Shown piece after piece: positions 1 through 12,106 of a DNA stretch of 64,000 bases; the first letter of the stretch is position 1; the number at the start of each line of letters is the position of its first letter. Under the pieces are notes generated by a model that did no database searches, was not told the DNA's origin, and saw only the letters and a program-made list of their open reading frames with translations. Position numbers and translations under genes: made by a program. Source of the DNA: Rhytidiadelphus loreus (taxonomy: Eukaryota; Streptophyta; Bryopsida; Hypnales; Hylocomiaceae); NCBI GenBank assembly GCA_947034895.1, contig OX344763.1, positions 33,169,025-33,233,024 of the forward strand, given 5' to 3'.

Positions 1-1220
1 CAAGCATCCTGGTCTAGCTTCAGCAGTCCAGCACCCAACCGTCCGCCCAACTCTGCTACTGCATGCTAAGCTTAGATTTTTTATTTTTTTAAAATTTGAC
101 ACAAAGAAAGGATCCGACCCTTTACTGCGCGCTGCAAGAAGAAAAAATGGAAACATGCACCTGCAAGCAGCCTGGGCAGGTCAGTGATGAAGTTAGAGTA
201 AGATACTCAGCTAAAGTCAGTGATATGCTAGCTAGCTATATAAGCTTAGATTCAATGCTGCATGATGAGTTCAATTCTCTTTTTACTTTTCGAAACTAGA
301 TCCTAGCTCACGTAACACGACGTCGAACCATCGGTCGGTCCCACGATCGATCGATCGATGCGACCGAGCCTGTTCCGTCGATCAAGGTCCGTGTGCTCTA
401 CGAGTCCTGATAAGCTAGTACGCTCGCTCGCTTTAATTTCCTCACTCTCATCAACTAGACTCCTGCACCGGGAATGGCATTCGCACAGTACGTGAAGCTT
501 AACTTACTTACTGGTTGCTGCTCTGCTCGGATCGATGCATGCCAAGCTAGGCTTCGATCGATTCAGATTGCAGTGACCCCACACGGCATGCATGGGCCGG
601 GTTGATATATAAGTTATCACAACGTACTGAATGGAGTGCGTCGATCACCCAACATGCACCTTGAAAGCAATTTCCGGATGTAGGGACCGAAGATCCCACT
701 TGCTCTTAGTACCGGTAGTAGGGTCGGGGTACGTACTCCGTATATATTAAGTTTGGGGATAGAGAACACGTTGGTGGGGATGCTCTAACGTTTACAGACT
801 GACTGTTTTCGCTTCTTCATATACCTGCTGTTAATTCACGCATCCGGCTCTGCTGTTTGGTGTTTGTCGACCTACATCGGAGGTTCGATTCTTCACCAAC
901 ATTCAAAGTATTTTAGCAAACTGTTTGTAGGCAATCCCTGCAAGTCGTGGTAGGTATTTCAAAATATTGAATCAGTCAAAAAATGGAGATTTCGAATCTT
1001 TGATTGATAGCTGAGTGTTTCATATTGTTGTGGTTTGAAGATGATTACATAATACTCCCGATACTAGTTTTAAAACCATCTCTCTGAGAGGCATTTGGGT
1101 TCTGCTTGTATTGCAATTGCTTATGAAAATTGGTAACGCAAGATCCGGTAGATGAGAGCAACAATTGGTGCACACTGTCAAAAACATTGCTCATGTGGGA
1201 ACGCAACGTAACTTAGGTCT
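1..1220. other. CpG-richer flank with GATC and CATGCATG runs
   Basis: The first 660 bases have a higher CpG content than the following 6 kb and include (GATC)n near 345 and repeated CATGCA/CATGCATG at about 536 and 588, resembling RY-type seed/ABI3 elements. This could be the distal flank of a gene outside the window. A GGGGATGCTCTAA motif (776-788) resembles the end of an hAT-type MITE. No gene recognised. Confidence 0.35.
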
Positions 1221-1734
1221 ATTTCACACTATATTCTAAGTCCCATTGAATTCTCAAAATTTGATTGGTGGAGAGCTCAAAATTGAAATTTGGTGCTTTG
1301 TGCTACATCCCAAGTCCCAAATGTCTACATGGCAACACTTTAGAAGTTTTGGCACCAAAAGCGTGGGACTTGGAGGCCAAATTGTGTTTAGCCAAAATCG
1401 AAACCCAACTCGACCTTCTAAAAGTCCTAACATAGAAGGAAGAGAAAAATACCATATACGGCATCCTAGTATTGGGTTGAATTTTTTTCTAAATGTATCT
1501 AATGCAGATTTGATGCAAAAAGTGCCTCCAAAATGGATTTTTGACTTTGTGATCCATTCGGGGGGCACTTAATTACTATACAATATTATACAAGAGACAA
1601 GTTGGGACTTAGGCCTTCACACTATGTGTCCCAAGTTCCACATTTATTATTTTTTAATTAACCTTCTACAACCCAAGAAAATTGGGATTTGACTTTGGAC
1701 TTAGAAGGTTGGAGCTTGGGATGTAGTGTGAAAT
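1221..1734. mobile_element. TIR element (MITE-like), 514 bp
   Basis: The ends are inverted copies: ATTTCACACTATAT at 1,221 and the reverse complement of ATTTCACACTACAT at 1,734, followed in both by similar subterminal C(T/C)AAGTCCC-type sequence. An additional internal copy of CACACTATGTGTCCCAAG lies near 1,620, suggesting nested or composite structure. The roughly 100-codon open frames on both strands inside it are a by-product of this repeat. Target duplication not clear. Confidence 0.6.
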
Positions 1735-2929
1735 GCAAGTTAAAGTACCTTACCTTCTAAAGGATTGGGGTGTTTTCCACAAAAGTGTCTATAATTGATG
1801 CATTGAGCATAATTGAAATATAAAAACATTTTTCAAACTATTAATCATACAAATTTATACTAGACTTCCTTGGGAATTGAAACTATTGGTTAGGTATTTA
1901 TGTTATTTATTTGGATGTCTATTTTCAAAGATAATGGAAGTGTCTAACATACCCAAAAGCATCTTGCACTAAGAAGATGGTCCCCAAAGAGCAATTTATT
2001 TACATAAGCAAGATTTTGATTGTTTTTTAGAAAACTTAGTTTTTGGAAGAATCTAAATTTAAATAGTCAACACAAAACTTTCCTTCTCTAAATCAAAAAG
2101 TTAGAAAAATAAATCTTATGAATTTACATTAGAATTTGAGCTAGTGGTTCTAAAATTGTCATTTTTAGTTCACTTTAAGTGAAAATTGGAAGAATTTATT
2201 TATTTATTTTCAACCATACATTATTTTCTTATAAGACTATGAAAATATGTAGAAAAATTTTCATTCATTCAAAAAGCTCTATGGGAGTTTATTGTCCTTT
2301 AGGAGGTAAGGTAACCACACCTATAATCAACCCTTTTCTAAACCCGATTCCTATAAATTCTTGCCTAAAATGTACTCCCACTATTTATAAGTCTAGGAAT
2401 GATTTTAGAATCACCTATTTTCAGCACTTTAAAAATTTATGGTTTATTCATTTGGTATCTAAAAAATGCATTTTTAGAGAATCTAAAATCTTATTTTAAC
2501 TACAACAAGATCTTCCCCCCCCCAAATCAATATAATAATGGAAATTGTGCTAAACTGCTTATCTTATTGATTTAAGGTGTAATTACCTTAGTTGAAAAAA
2601 TCACTTGTCAAAATCCTTAAAAGATCAAGTGGTTGTTGAATGACCAATTGAAAATTTGAGTTGATTCCTATGATGTCAGTGTTGAACGGATCTTTTTAAA
2701 AATTTGAGACAAGGTTTATACATGTACCATCTTGTTAAGGATGTAATTTTTTTTCTAATTGAATGGATCCCAAGATCAAAAGTTATATTGCCCAAAGTTT
2801 TTCAAGCAACTTCATGTATCATGTGCAAAATTCCTCTTCTTTCGTAGGTATGTAACTAACATATACAAGATGCAACTAAACAAAATCCCTTGTATACTGC
2901 AAAATCTCACTCTAGGAGTTAAAGCCTAT
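1735..2929. other. AT-rich intergenic sequence, no gene seen
   Basis: Low-complexity AT-rich sequence with a C9 homopolymer at 2,515-2,523. CTTTAGGAGG-like motifs at 2,298 and 2,913 hint at further fragments of the TTAA element family. A 106-codon open frame at 2,179 has no recognisable features. Confidence 0.4.
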
Positions 2930-3171
2930 TAACCTTGTTAGGTATGATTGAGAAACCCCTTTTTCTTTTTAACATCAAACACTAAAATATTTCAATCAAC
3001 ACGATTAAAAATTTTGAATTTTTTCCACTCATTTTTGTAGTAGTTTGCACTAAGTTTGTATGGTCAAATTTTTTTCTTAAAGTTTTTTTCCTCCTTTCCT
3101 TCTCATTGCCCTAAAAAATGACATTTAAAACAATTTTTGTTCAAAATGTGCTCCAGTACTTTAGGAGTTAA
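2930..3171 (-). mobile_element. TTAA-family element, end fragment
   Basis: Reverse complement starts TTAACTCCTAAAGTACTGG at 3,171 and runs through sequence like the 5' part of the 40.2-kb copy. The other end could not be placed with confidence. Confidence 0.45.
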
Positions 3172-4022
3172 ATTCATTAATCTATTCATTATCTTATAAA
3201 TTGTTTACATTTGGGTGGGTTTCAATATTGTGCATTTTGAATCAATTTTCATGCACGTGATGAGTATATTTAAGAAAGTATTGTTAATAGTTTTCAAATT
3301 ATGCTTGCCATACCTTATGTTGCTTTTTCACCAAGACCTGAATTTTCGTAGACTCACCTATTTCCAATTGTATGAAGGAAAAAAAAAAAAAGTCATCATA
3401 TTTGTCCATAAATTAATAGTTGCAAATGTTCTTAGTACATTGGCAAGTTGAAGTTATGAATTTTCACGTGTGAAACTCAAGTTTTGAAGTCCTAATGATT
3501 TTCTTATGGAATTCAAGATTTATAAGTTTCATACATAAAATTTCTGACAATCACTTGTAAACACACACATACATACATGTATATGGTGTCCCCACATTAT
3601 TACATAAACCCCTCCACATGTGATATTATCAATAAAGCACACCTCCCTTATGTCACATGTTAAACCGAGTGTGTAATATAATGGAGGTAGACTCGGAAGA
3701 TATTTTCGTAAGGAAGCTGAAGATCAGCGCCAAAAAAATCCATGTTTCGCATGTTCGGGGGTCGGTGACGGAGCACTTGAGCTGCTTTTCATCCTTTTTC
3801 TTTTTCGTATTTTTCTTTTTCCCGTTAACCGCTACAACTGTTCAAATTTGAAATTTACGAATGCTATCTATGACAGTTCTGCTGCGATGTAGATCTACGA
3901 CGACCGTACAGTATTTCCAGAATCTAGGCTGCTCTGATTGGATTTTCTGTCGGTAACTTACATCGGCAGGGTGGGTAGGAAAGAAGCAATGTTATCAAGG
4001 TAGAATTGTAGAAACATCTATT
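3172..4022. other. AT-rich spacer, no gene seen
   Basis: Contains a CACGTG (G-box) near 3,254 and an ACGTG-core near 3,463, and a CpG-richer stretch at 3,690-3,990. No coding signal recognised. Confidence 0.35.
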
Positions 4023-4434
4023 AAGGTAGTATGCTCTAAAAGCAACCATTTAAGGGCTGGTCCACTCCGCTCCTTTTTCATAGGCTTACCTGGACATAAT
4101 TATTTTTAGATCATTTTTTTAGAGAAAGAAAAATAGACGTGGAACCTAACACAAGTGATTTTGTATTTTTCCAAGTATTTTTGAATTACTTATAAATTTT
4201 CATAAGATTTGGGGGATAGGCACCTATTTGTAACCATAGGTCTCCCCAAATTTGTCCACTTGCAACTTATAGAGAGATGTGCGGAAATCAAAGACAATAG
4301 TTGGCTCTTGCAATAGAAAAACAATTTTTCCTCGATGCATTCAATTGCTAAAGTAGGCCATTTAAGGATCATCCCATCTCCATTTTCTAGGGGCGGTTCG
4401 AAGAAGATGGACACTTTTAGAGCATACTACTTTA
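4023..4434. mobile_element. TIR element (MITE-like), about 412 bp
   Basis: The left end TAAGGTAGTATGCTCTAAAA and the right end, read on the other strand as TAAAGTAGTATGCTCTAAAA, differ by one base over 20 bp. The subterminal GGGCTGGTCC on the left pairs loosely with GGGGCGGTTC on the right. Too short for a transposase. Target duplication uncertain. Confidence 0.72.
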
Positions 4435-6275
4435 CCGTTCATTTAAATTGGTGTGTATTGATGGAGTCAAAATCACAATTAGGTGTTATATTTTTACTTT
4501 ACATAAATGAAAATCAACAATATTTCAAAAATAAATAAACAAATTTGAAAATAGTTTCAAATTTTTTGTGAATTTCCAAAGTCAAGATCTCAAGAAACTT
4601 TACAATGTTTAATAGGTGCATGTTTGAAGTGCCTTAAGAAAGATCTCAAACCATTTATTAAAAGTTTATTACTTTACAACCATGAAGTGCCAATTGTAAA
4701 GTACGAGCCATTTAAAGCAAACAATTTGAGGTCATATTTGTGACACTTCAATAGGCACCTATTGAAATAATTAACAAAGGGGAGGGAATGGAGGGAGGTG
4801 TATAATTACTTTGTGGTCCTATTTTGATGACGATGTGGTAATTGCCTCTAATCTTGACCTATTTGCAAAATGGGCATGAATGAAATGTTAGTTGGGAATG
4901 GCTCAACTATCTATCTTCATGGAATTAGATGCTAAATTCCATCCTTGATTCTACCATTAGAGTGCAATTCCATGCAACATCTACCTTGACCTCGTAAAAG
5001 TGGTATGGACAATAGTAGTCTGATGGATGCTAAAGAATCCTTCTATATAAGACAAATGTGCATTTATTCATCCTTGGAATTTTGTGCTAAAAGGGGAGGT
5101 CTTTGCTTAGTAGTTTAATCTCCAATGAGTTTTGTTTTTTTAAGTAAGATAATTCACATTATACCAACACTGTAAGAACCTCATGTTCTTTTGATGCTTA
5201 ATGACATCCAACTATTTTTGTATCAACATTAATGTCAAATGTAACATTTTGTATAAAAAAGATATATGAGTATCTTATAGTGCAAAGAGGATGATTTCCA
5301 TGGTGACTAGCTCGTCTTTACATAATTAAAAGCTTTGTAAAATACCACTCACCTTTACAATCTCTTGCCAAGGTCTTCAAAGTGAAAGAAGCATCCCTTG
5401 ACTCATCAAAAATGTAGTGTATACTTGATTCTTCCCAGATCCTAAAGACATCTTTACAACTTGATATCCACTAACTTATAACAATTGCTTGATGATGCAA
5501 TGAATTGTCATAAATACTGCAACAATAAAACTAATAGCTATAAGTTAAAACCTTAATTTGCTCTATTGATTTATGTAAGTTTGCTCTAAGGTAGAAGCAC
5601 CCAAAACTAAAACTTTTGTTGCCCCTTCTACAAAAAATACTAAAATTAGATTGCCTTAATAATTAGGTTTCCTTACATCAAGACTCGCATCAAGAAAGTT
5701 ACTTTTCAAGCCATCAAAGTCAACAAATACTTCTAAAAATATTTTCATTTGTACACATGGAGGTTCATAAGTCCCAATTACAACAATACCTATTCAAAAG
5801 TAGTGCATTTTTGTACAATAACTGAAAATAATTATATAGTGTCAAATGTCAAGAAATTAGTGTAGAACGACCTAATTTCACTATTTTGTGTAGGTGCGAG
5901 GTCCAAATGATGAATTTATTTTGGTAAGAATGTTAGCCTACTCAATTGAAAACCAACCCATGGTTTCTTAATTTTTGGATACTTACACAATATTCTATGA
6001 ATCTTTAGAGTTTAAAGCATGGGCTACCTATTCATGCCCCCTAGACTCTTTTTAAACAAACACCTTTGAAGCACCTTTAAAAAAAACTCATCAACTCCTA
6101 TTGATTGCTCTTAAAACCATGTGGTGTTTTGGGTGAAGGTAGTTGACCATATAAGGCGAAAATATAGATGGTAGAATTAGAAAAAAGTTTGATTTTGGAG
6201 CTTTTTTTTAGTTCTATAAGTCTCAATTGAACCTAAGAGTCCAATTATGGGGCCCAAAATGAACAATCCGTTGTT
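4435..6275. other. AT-rich spacer, no gene seen
   Basis: No open frame above noise. A short palindrome TCAATAGGCACCTATTGA lies at 4,748-4,765. Confidence 0.4.
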
Positions 6276-7171
6276 ATAATCCCTAAAGTCCCTAATTGTT
6301 CCCTCTGGAGACAAAATAGATTTTAGGTAGGCTCCTACAATATTAATATTCGTTGTGATTTTCAAAAAATATATAATTTTTCTTTCAATCAATGCCAAGG
6401 AGGAACAAAAGTTATGGCACAATAAGCCCATTTTTTATTTTGGTGGGCAAAATCCACTACACAAAATTTATAATAATAATTTTGTAATTATTGTTTCATA
6501 GATTGTATTTTTATCTACATGGAAATCTTTGATTCATTCCATTTGGATTTGCTATGTGAAAGTTATGAACAATCTTGTTGTGAGGGCAATGAGAGCATTT
6601 CCTTGAAAAAATAACTTGTAGGATTCATTTCTAATCTAAATTTTCATAATTTTGCAAATAAAATAAAATTTCACAAGGTTAAGATCTCTTGTTAGAACAA
6701 TCTCACCATTGAGATTAGTGTGTTTCAATTTCATTATAGAGTTGTTAATAGTTTAGTTATTCCTTCAATCTTGAACGTATTTCTACTTAATAAATTTTTA
6801 ATGAGTGAAAATTAAATGCATTTAAAAAGAACATCATGGACCCTCGATACAATTATTCAACATAAAAAATTCAAAATTCAAAATCAATTGTGCAAATTTT
6901 TCTAAGTTATTGAAGATTCAAAGCCAAAAAGTTTAGTCAAAGAAGGTGCAAAAAACTTGTTTTCTTCACTTTAAATGCAAATATCTTGCAATTTGTATGA
7001 TCAAATTTTGTGAAATTTCTTCCACTCATTCTTCCACTAGTCTAGTACAAGATCCTATAGTTAGATGTGCAAATTTTTAATTTTTAAAAGAGTTTTTGTT
7101 CTTTGCAGTAAAAATAACAATTTTGAGTGTTTTTTGATGAAGAAAAGACCTTGGGACTTTTCGGGGTTGAA
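6276..7171 (-). mobile_element. TTAA-family element, degenerate full-length copy
   Basis: Left boundary ATAATCCCTAAAGTCCC and right boundary, read in reverse, TCAACCCCGAAAAGTCCC: degenerate versions of TTAACCCCTAAAGGAC. The internal block 6,950-7,100 on the minus strand follows the 40.2-kb copy (terminal poly-A region, AACTATAGGATCTTGTACTA segment, then GCAAGATATTTGC). About 0.9 kb, non-coding. Confidence 0.6.
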
Positions 7172-7920
7172 GCCCACCAAACATAGGTAGGAATTATTCA
7201 TCTCTCTTCCATGAGTCCTAATTTTTTTTAAAATTTCTTTAGAAAATTTGAAAGCAATCAGATTTGAATTTTTTTATATTTTCAAAATGACGATTGATGC
7301 GAGTGACAAGCAGAATTTTCTGAAATTTTAAACCAACAAGTGGTCACGCGTGTGAACACGAATCACCCTTTCTAAGCTTTCAGTGACGTCAGGCGTCAAT
7401 TCTACGTTGTCATACTTCGCGTCTGTATTGGAGTTCGATCGCTGTAAAGATGGTGTCCATAGAGCCTGGCTGTGTGTAAGGTACTGTAAACCTTTAGCTC
7501 AGAAGAGCGTTTGCACAGTACTTTCGTTGAGGATGTCGGTCGTCCTTGCTCATACGTACATGAGTTTGAACCTCCGCATAAGATACATGACTTGCTGATC
7601 GATCTCGATCGAGCAGTGGGGTCAGTCAGTCAGTGAGTCGATTGCAGCAAGCACAGCAGCGTCAGAAAGATATGGTCGACCGCACATGGCAAGCGTGTGG
7701 AGGGGGCGTCCACGCAGTCCTCCAACTGACTTTGGCGTTTGGATGATGGTGGCGCTACTGTAGCGATGCCGGGGGGCGGGGTTCGTCCAGCGATGGCTTG
7801 GTCGGTCGGTGGCCATGGCCGTCCTCTACCCTCTGTCCGGCCTGGGACCTTTGCATCACTGGAGCTGACATTTAGCCCTGGAATCACGCCCTCTAGCTAA
7901 CGCGATGTACATCTCGGAAG
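7172..7920. other. CpG-richer unique block
   Basis: GC content rises sharply and CpG is not depleted (7,380-7,900). A perfect bZIP-type palindrome TGACGTCA lies at 7,383-7,390. Short open frames here show no recognisable domain. It may be the promoter/first-exon remnant of an unrecognised gene or the outer flank of the FANCI relic. Confidence 0.35.
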
Positions 7921-8800
7921 TCTTTCTTTGATCTGCTTAGTTGATTCATTGGATCTTGAATTGGATCTTGAATTGGATCTTGAATTGGATCTTGAATCGG
8001 TACTAATGCGAACTAATCTGTATCGGAAATCTAACGGTACTCTGCTTAGTTGATCCATTGGATCTTGAATTGGATCTTGAATCGGTTCTAACGCGAATTA
8101 GTAAGTATCGGAAATCTAACATGGCTATACTTAGTTGATTTGTTGTGGATCTTGAATCGGTTTTAATGCGATTTAGTATTTATCGAAATTCTTTCTCTGC
8201 TTTGCTTAGTTGATTTGTTTTGGATCGTGAACCGGTTCTAAGCTTGATGCGAAGTTATTCACTGGAAAAGCTTTCTTGATCTGCTTTGCTAATTCGTGTT
8301 TTGAAACTCGTAATTTACGTTGGAAATAAACCTTGAAGCTCGTAATACTCGTCGGGAATCTTGATTTGCCATTCTTAGTTTGTTTTGAAGAACTCCTCGC
8401 AAATCTGTCTTTGCTTTGCTTAGTTGATTCGTTTTGGAGCTCATAATACGCATTGAAAATGCACCTTCAAGCTCGGAGAACTCCTCGGAAATCTTTGCTT
8501 TGCTTTACTTGGTTGATTCGTTTTGAAACTCGGAATTCACCTTGGAAATACTCCTTAAAGCTCGAAATACACCCTTGTTGAATCGCTTTGGATCATGAAC
8601 CGGTTGTTGAATTCCACTCATGAAGAGCCATGATGATAGCAACAACAAAAGCCTTCAGGTAATGAAGTTCGTAATACAACTTTTGGAAATTTTTCTTTGT
8701 TTGCTTAGTTGATTTGTTTTGATAATATGCTTTGGAAATCTGTCCTTGCTTGCTTAAGTCGATTTGTTTTGAATTGATTGAGGTTGATTCATTTCGGGTT
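7921..8800 (+). repeat. degenerate tandem array with TTGATTCGTTTTGGATC core
   Basis: Around eight diverged copies (about 80-120 bp apart) of a block that includes CTTAGTTGATTcGTTTTGGA, CGGTTCTAATGCGAA and CGGAAATCT; copies start near 7,929, 8,041, 8,130, 8,199, 8,281, 8,409, 8,500 and 8,700. Within the first copy the 12-mer GGATCTTGAATT is itself repeated four times (7,951-7,998). The T-rich, GATCTG-containing texture resembles plant 5'-UTR introns. Confidence 0.7.
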
Positions 8801-9466
8801 GGATTTGTGAACACGGAATGCCTGGCGGGGGGAAAGTGATTGATGTTCATGGCTTCCACTTAGCTGCAATTCTTATTTTAATCTGTGTCTGTTTCCGGTG
8901 TGATGTGTATTATGACATTGCTGTCGGTGATATCGTGTGTTCAATTAATCGTATTTGTGTTTCGCGAGGAGAAATGAGAACGAGTTCTTGATACCTAGCC
9001 TCCGTATCCGTTTCTCTAGGGCGGTGTCCAAAGTCCGGCCATCATTAAAGATAGTTTGGAACTCTTCAATGTCTGATGCTGATTTTTTTTATCGTCTCTT
9101 TTAGGACGGTCACCTAATTATTGAATCATACCAAGTGAGTTTCCGTGTTGTCGATCGATTCTTCTCATAAATTGCTCGCTACCTGCCGACCTACCTACCT
9201 ACCTACCTGGAAAGCTCAATCTATAGAAGTGAAGTCAACCTAGAAAGGGCATCGGTGAGAGTCTGTGACAAGAAACCTACAGTCCATCAGGACTGCATCA
9301 TCACTTTCTGAGGTGCTTACCTGAAATCTCTGATCAAGGCGGTTGACGACGTATATATGATGTTTCCTCGCTTTCAATTGCACAGATAATTCCAAACCAT
9401 CATACTTAACATCTTTTTGGACTACAACTTCTAGGAATCATTTGTAATCCCGCATCTAAATTTTGT
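8801..9466. other. sequence downstream of the FANCI relic
   Basis: Includes a (CCTA)n microsatellite at 9,190-9,208 and, on the minus strand, a good donor TTTCAG|GTAAGC at about 9,321, so it could hold a 3'-UTR intron of the FANCI relic. No open frame of note. Confidence 0.3.
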
Positions 9467-10113
9467 TCAGTACTGGTATGCAGTTTGGGTTAGTAGGGGG
9501 GCATTCACAGGCTGAAAGTCATCATCCAATGTTGCTTGTGAGGACGAAAGAGTAATGTTAAAAGTCGATTCGAATGGAGAACATGTCCCAGCTCCATCCT
9601 TCAGGTAACATCGTTCTTACATTAATTGTCACAGTAACCTTCAATATCCAAATTTTTCAGATTGATTTCGCTTTTTGCTTACGAAGGTAGTGATCACTTT
9701 GCGTCAACTTGTAATAGTGATAGAATGGTGTGAATGTTCCCTTTTGTGTCTACCCAAACATCTTTTCAACCTCAACCAACCTGAGATATTTCAAATTTCG
9801 ATCTCTCGATATTCATCCATTGTGTAGAGAGCTCTCAAATTACCCTGCGATTGACTTTAACGATTCCCCAAAGGAAACATACTTTCATTGGCTAATCCAT
9901 GACTTCTTGAAGAAACGGACGGTTCAATTGCATGCGTAGGAAAAGTGATGAACTCATTTGTTTCACCTGATGAATCCCATTTCTAAATCATGAAGTTCCA
10001 CTAGATGTGTGTCATTGGGATCTTGCATCTGAGTGTTGAACTCCACCTTTTTCGCAGCTATCTTCAAGAGCATTATCGTGACTCTTGAGTTTTAAATGGC
10101 ATCTAGAGAAGTA
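9467..10113 (-). pseudogene. FANCI relic, 3'-terminal exons
   Basis: After a textbook acceptor (TTCCACTGCAG) one frame reads YFSRCHLKLKSHDNALEDSC and EKGGVQHSDARSQ, then stop at 10,012-10,014; a CAG|GTGAAA donor is at 9,967. Between 9,900 and 9,740 are fragments such as SSRSHGLANESMFPLGNR. The last open block (9598-9467) reads FESTFNITLSSSQATLDDDF and QPVNAPLLTQTAYQY, then TGA. FANCI ends in a poorly conserved acidic tail, so these segments are assigned mainly by position. Confidence 0.45.
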
Positions 10114-10878
10114 CTGCAGTGGAACGAAATGATCATAAAAAACAAAGCATATGAGGCAGAAAACTCAATCCTCCTATGTGAGAAACATAAGGGGAGAAAG
10201 GTAATTTTCTTATGTTTGCTGAAATCAGTGAAATGGACTAGGTAATGGTAATCAAGGACATGGATATCAAAAATATTTCAAAGTTAGAACCTGCTTAGCT
10301 GTTCCAGGACGACAAGGTGGGTACTGATTGTGACCTTCACTGCCAGTACCAAATATAATGCAAATGCAAATGGCATCTTTAACTTCTAATGTTTATCTTC
10401 TTCTCATGATTATTTTTATTACTAAAATTTGCAGAATCCAACCACAAGATTTTGAAACTCATGATCTGTTTCAAAGTTTTAAATTACTCAAATTTTGAAC
10501 TTCAAAATTCCACTCGTTTTTTACCTTGAGGGGTTAGATTGTACATTTAAATGTCATTAGAGTGGGTTGCAAGTGCTATTAAGAAGGGCTTCCATCATTG
10601 GTTCTATTCCTCATCTTCGAGGCTGCCACATAACGGAACTTCAAAATCCTGCAGGGTCATCAAAATACTTTCTCAAAGTCCTCTAGAATATATGTACAAT
10701 GTATGTAAGTACACTTCCAAGCAAAGTTTGGCTCCACCCAGGCAAGGCAGAGTCTAGGAAAACATATTTACGCACACATGTCTACAGTGCCGGTGTAGCT
10801 CTTTTGAGTTCAAAACATGTTGCTCAACTCAATTATTCATAGTGAATTTGATTGAAACTTGCATAATACTTTGTGCTT

Positions 10879-11572
10879 CTAACCCTTAAATGCCCAATTG
10901 ACCATTTTATGGGCATTGCCAACTTCAGGATTTGCTTGGATCTTTCTTTTTTTAATTCATAGTTTTCATCAAGTTATCTTTTCATAGCCGATTTTTTTGG
11001 ATTTGGAGGAAAACTTCACTTTGGGTGATTTTCCAAAGTCAAACACTACAAGAAATGCTCTCTACAAATTGTGTTGGGAGAAAAACTTAGTTAGTCAATC
11101 AAAGGCCATCCCTAGAAAAGAATGTAATGGGTGTCCAAGTGGGCAAGGGGCTAATTGGTTGGAGCATATAGTGAATGGACTCATTCAAGTGAATTTTTTA
11201 TACCTCACTTATTGCAAGGCTCTAAAAACAATCTTTCATTGCTCCATTCCTTGTAAAAATTGGTGTGATTGCCAATTTCATGCCAATTTTCATAATTGCA
11301 TTTGGTCTAAACTCTTCTCATGTGAAAATTTGAGATATGCTTCTCCCAAATCATTCTACCAACAAGGAAAAAAATGTGTTGTTTTTTCAAAAATTGAACT
11401 TTGATTGAAGATATCTCAAAAACTGGAAAGTAGACTAATTTGATAGTGGTGAACAAGATCCTTTGGCTGCATTTTTCAAAAACATGATTTTAAGAAATTA
11501 ATACTTTCATTCAAAAATGACATTTTGGAGGTGACTTCGGAAGGAAGAGACCCCTTAGGCATTTAGGGATGA
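10879..11572. mobile_element. TIR element related to the TTAA family, about 0.7 kb
   Basis: Left end CTAACCCTTAAATGCCC and right end, reversed, TTCATCCCTAAATGCC are inverted copies. It sits in an intron-sized gap of the FANCI relic. A 135-codon plus-strand frame (10,997-11,404) lies inside it but has no domain signature and is probably fortuitous. Confidence 0.55.
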
Positions 11573-11860
11573 AATAATATGAAACAAAAACATTTGAGAA
11601 TGTTGCTCACCATCCAACCATAGAAGAGAGATATCGAGAGATATGCTCAATTGAATTGTATTTCTTTTGCTTACCGAATTATATAATATACTACATACAT
11701 ATATATCTTTCTAAATATTATAGTGAATGTGTAAAGACTACCTAGGTGTACTATGTACTTATAAATAGTGTAGCCAAGATCCTATGGTGTTTGAGTTTTC
11801 AATATCTCATAGTATTTCATCTTCCAATGTCCTATGATGCTCTGGCTACCTCAAGTCTAT
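11573..11860. other. AT-rich spacer inside the FANCI relic
   Basis: No gene or repeat identified; AT dinucleotide-rich around 11,680-11,720. Confidence 0.3.
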
Positions 11861-12106
11861 ATGGGCAATTTCGTTAAAATGGCGGTATTCCATTGGCATT
11901 TGTACATGAAGGAACGGAAACTGAGGTGTTCAAAGGCACCTATTCATCTCATATCAAGCATCAATTGTGTCCCATGCGTGCTCAAATCACCACTCGTTTA
12001 TGTATGGCATTGTTTCCACCATTTTCTTCCGCAAGATCTCATGCCCTAGTTGGTCCCCAGAACCGCTATTTTAATGGAATACCACCATTTTAAGGAAATT
12101 GCCCAT
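11861..12106. mobile_element. MITE, 246 bp, with about 34-bp TIRs
   Basis: Left end ATGGGCAATTTCGTTAAAAT and right end, reversed, ATGGGCAATTTCCTTAAAAT continue pairing through GGCGGTATTCCATT / GGTGGTATTCCATT. Flanked on both sides by CTAT, a likely 4-bp target duplication. Internal sequence has no transposase. The high TIR identity suggests comparatively recent insertion. Confidence 0.85.

Noticed and set aside
841..900. tRNA-like T-loop motif GGTTCGATTC near 883
   Set aside because: No matching A box, anticodon stem or acceptor stem could be found around it.
10096..10200. Plus-strand ATG frame (MASREVLQWNEMI) followed by a GTAATT donor
   Set aside because: It is antisense to the FANCI relic's splice-acceptor region and resembles no family; the minus-strand reading explains the sequence better.
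10997..11404. 135-codon plus-strand ORF
   Set aside because: Lies inside a TIR element, no domain and Cys/Asn/Phe-rich chance composition.
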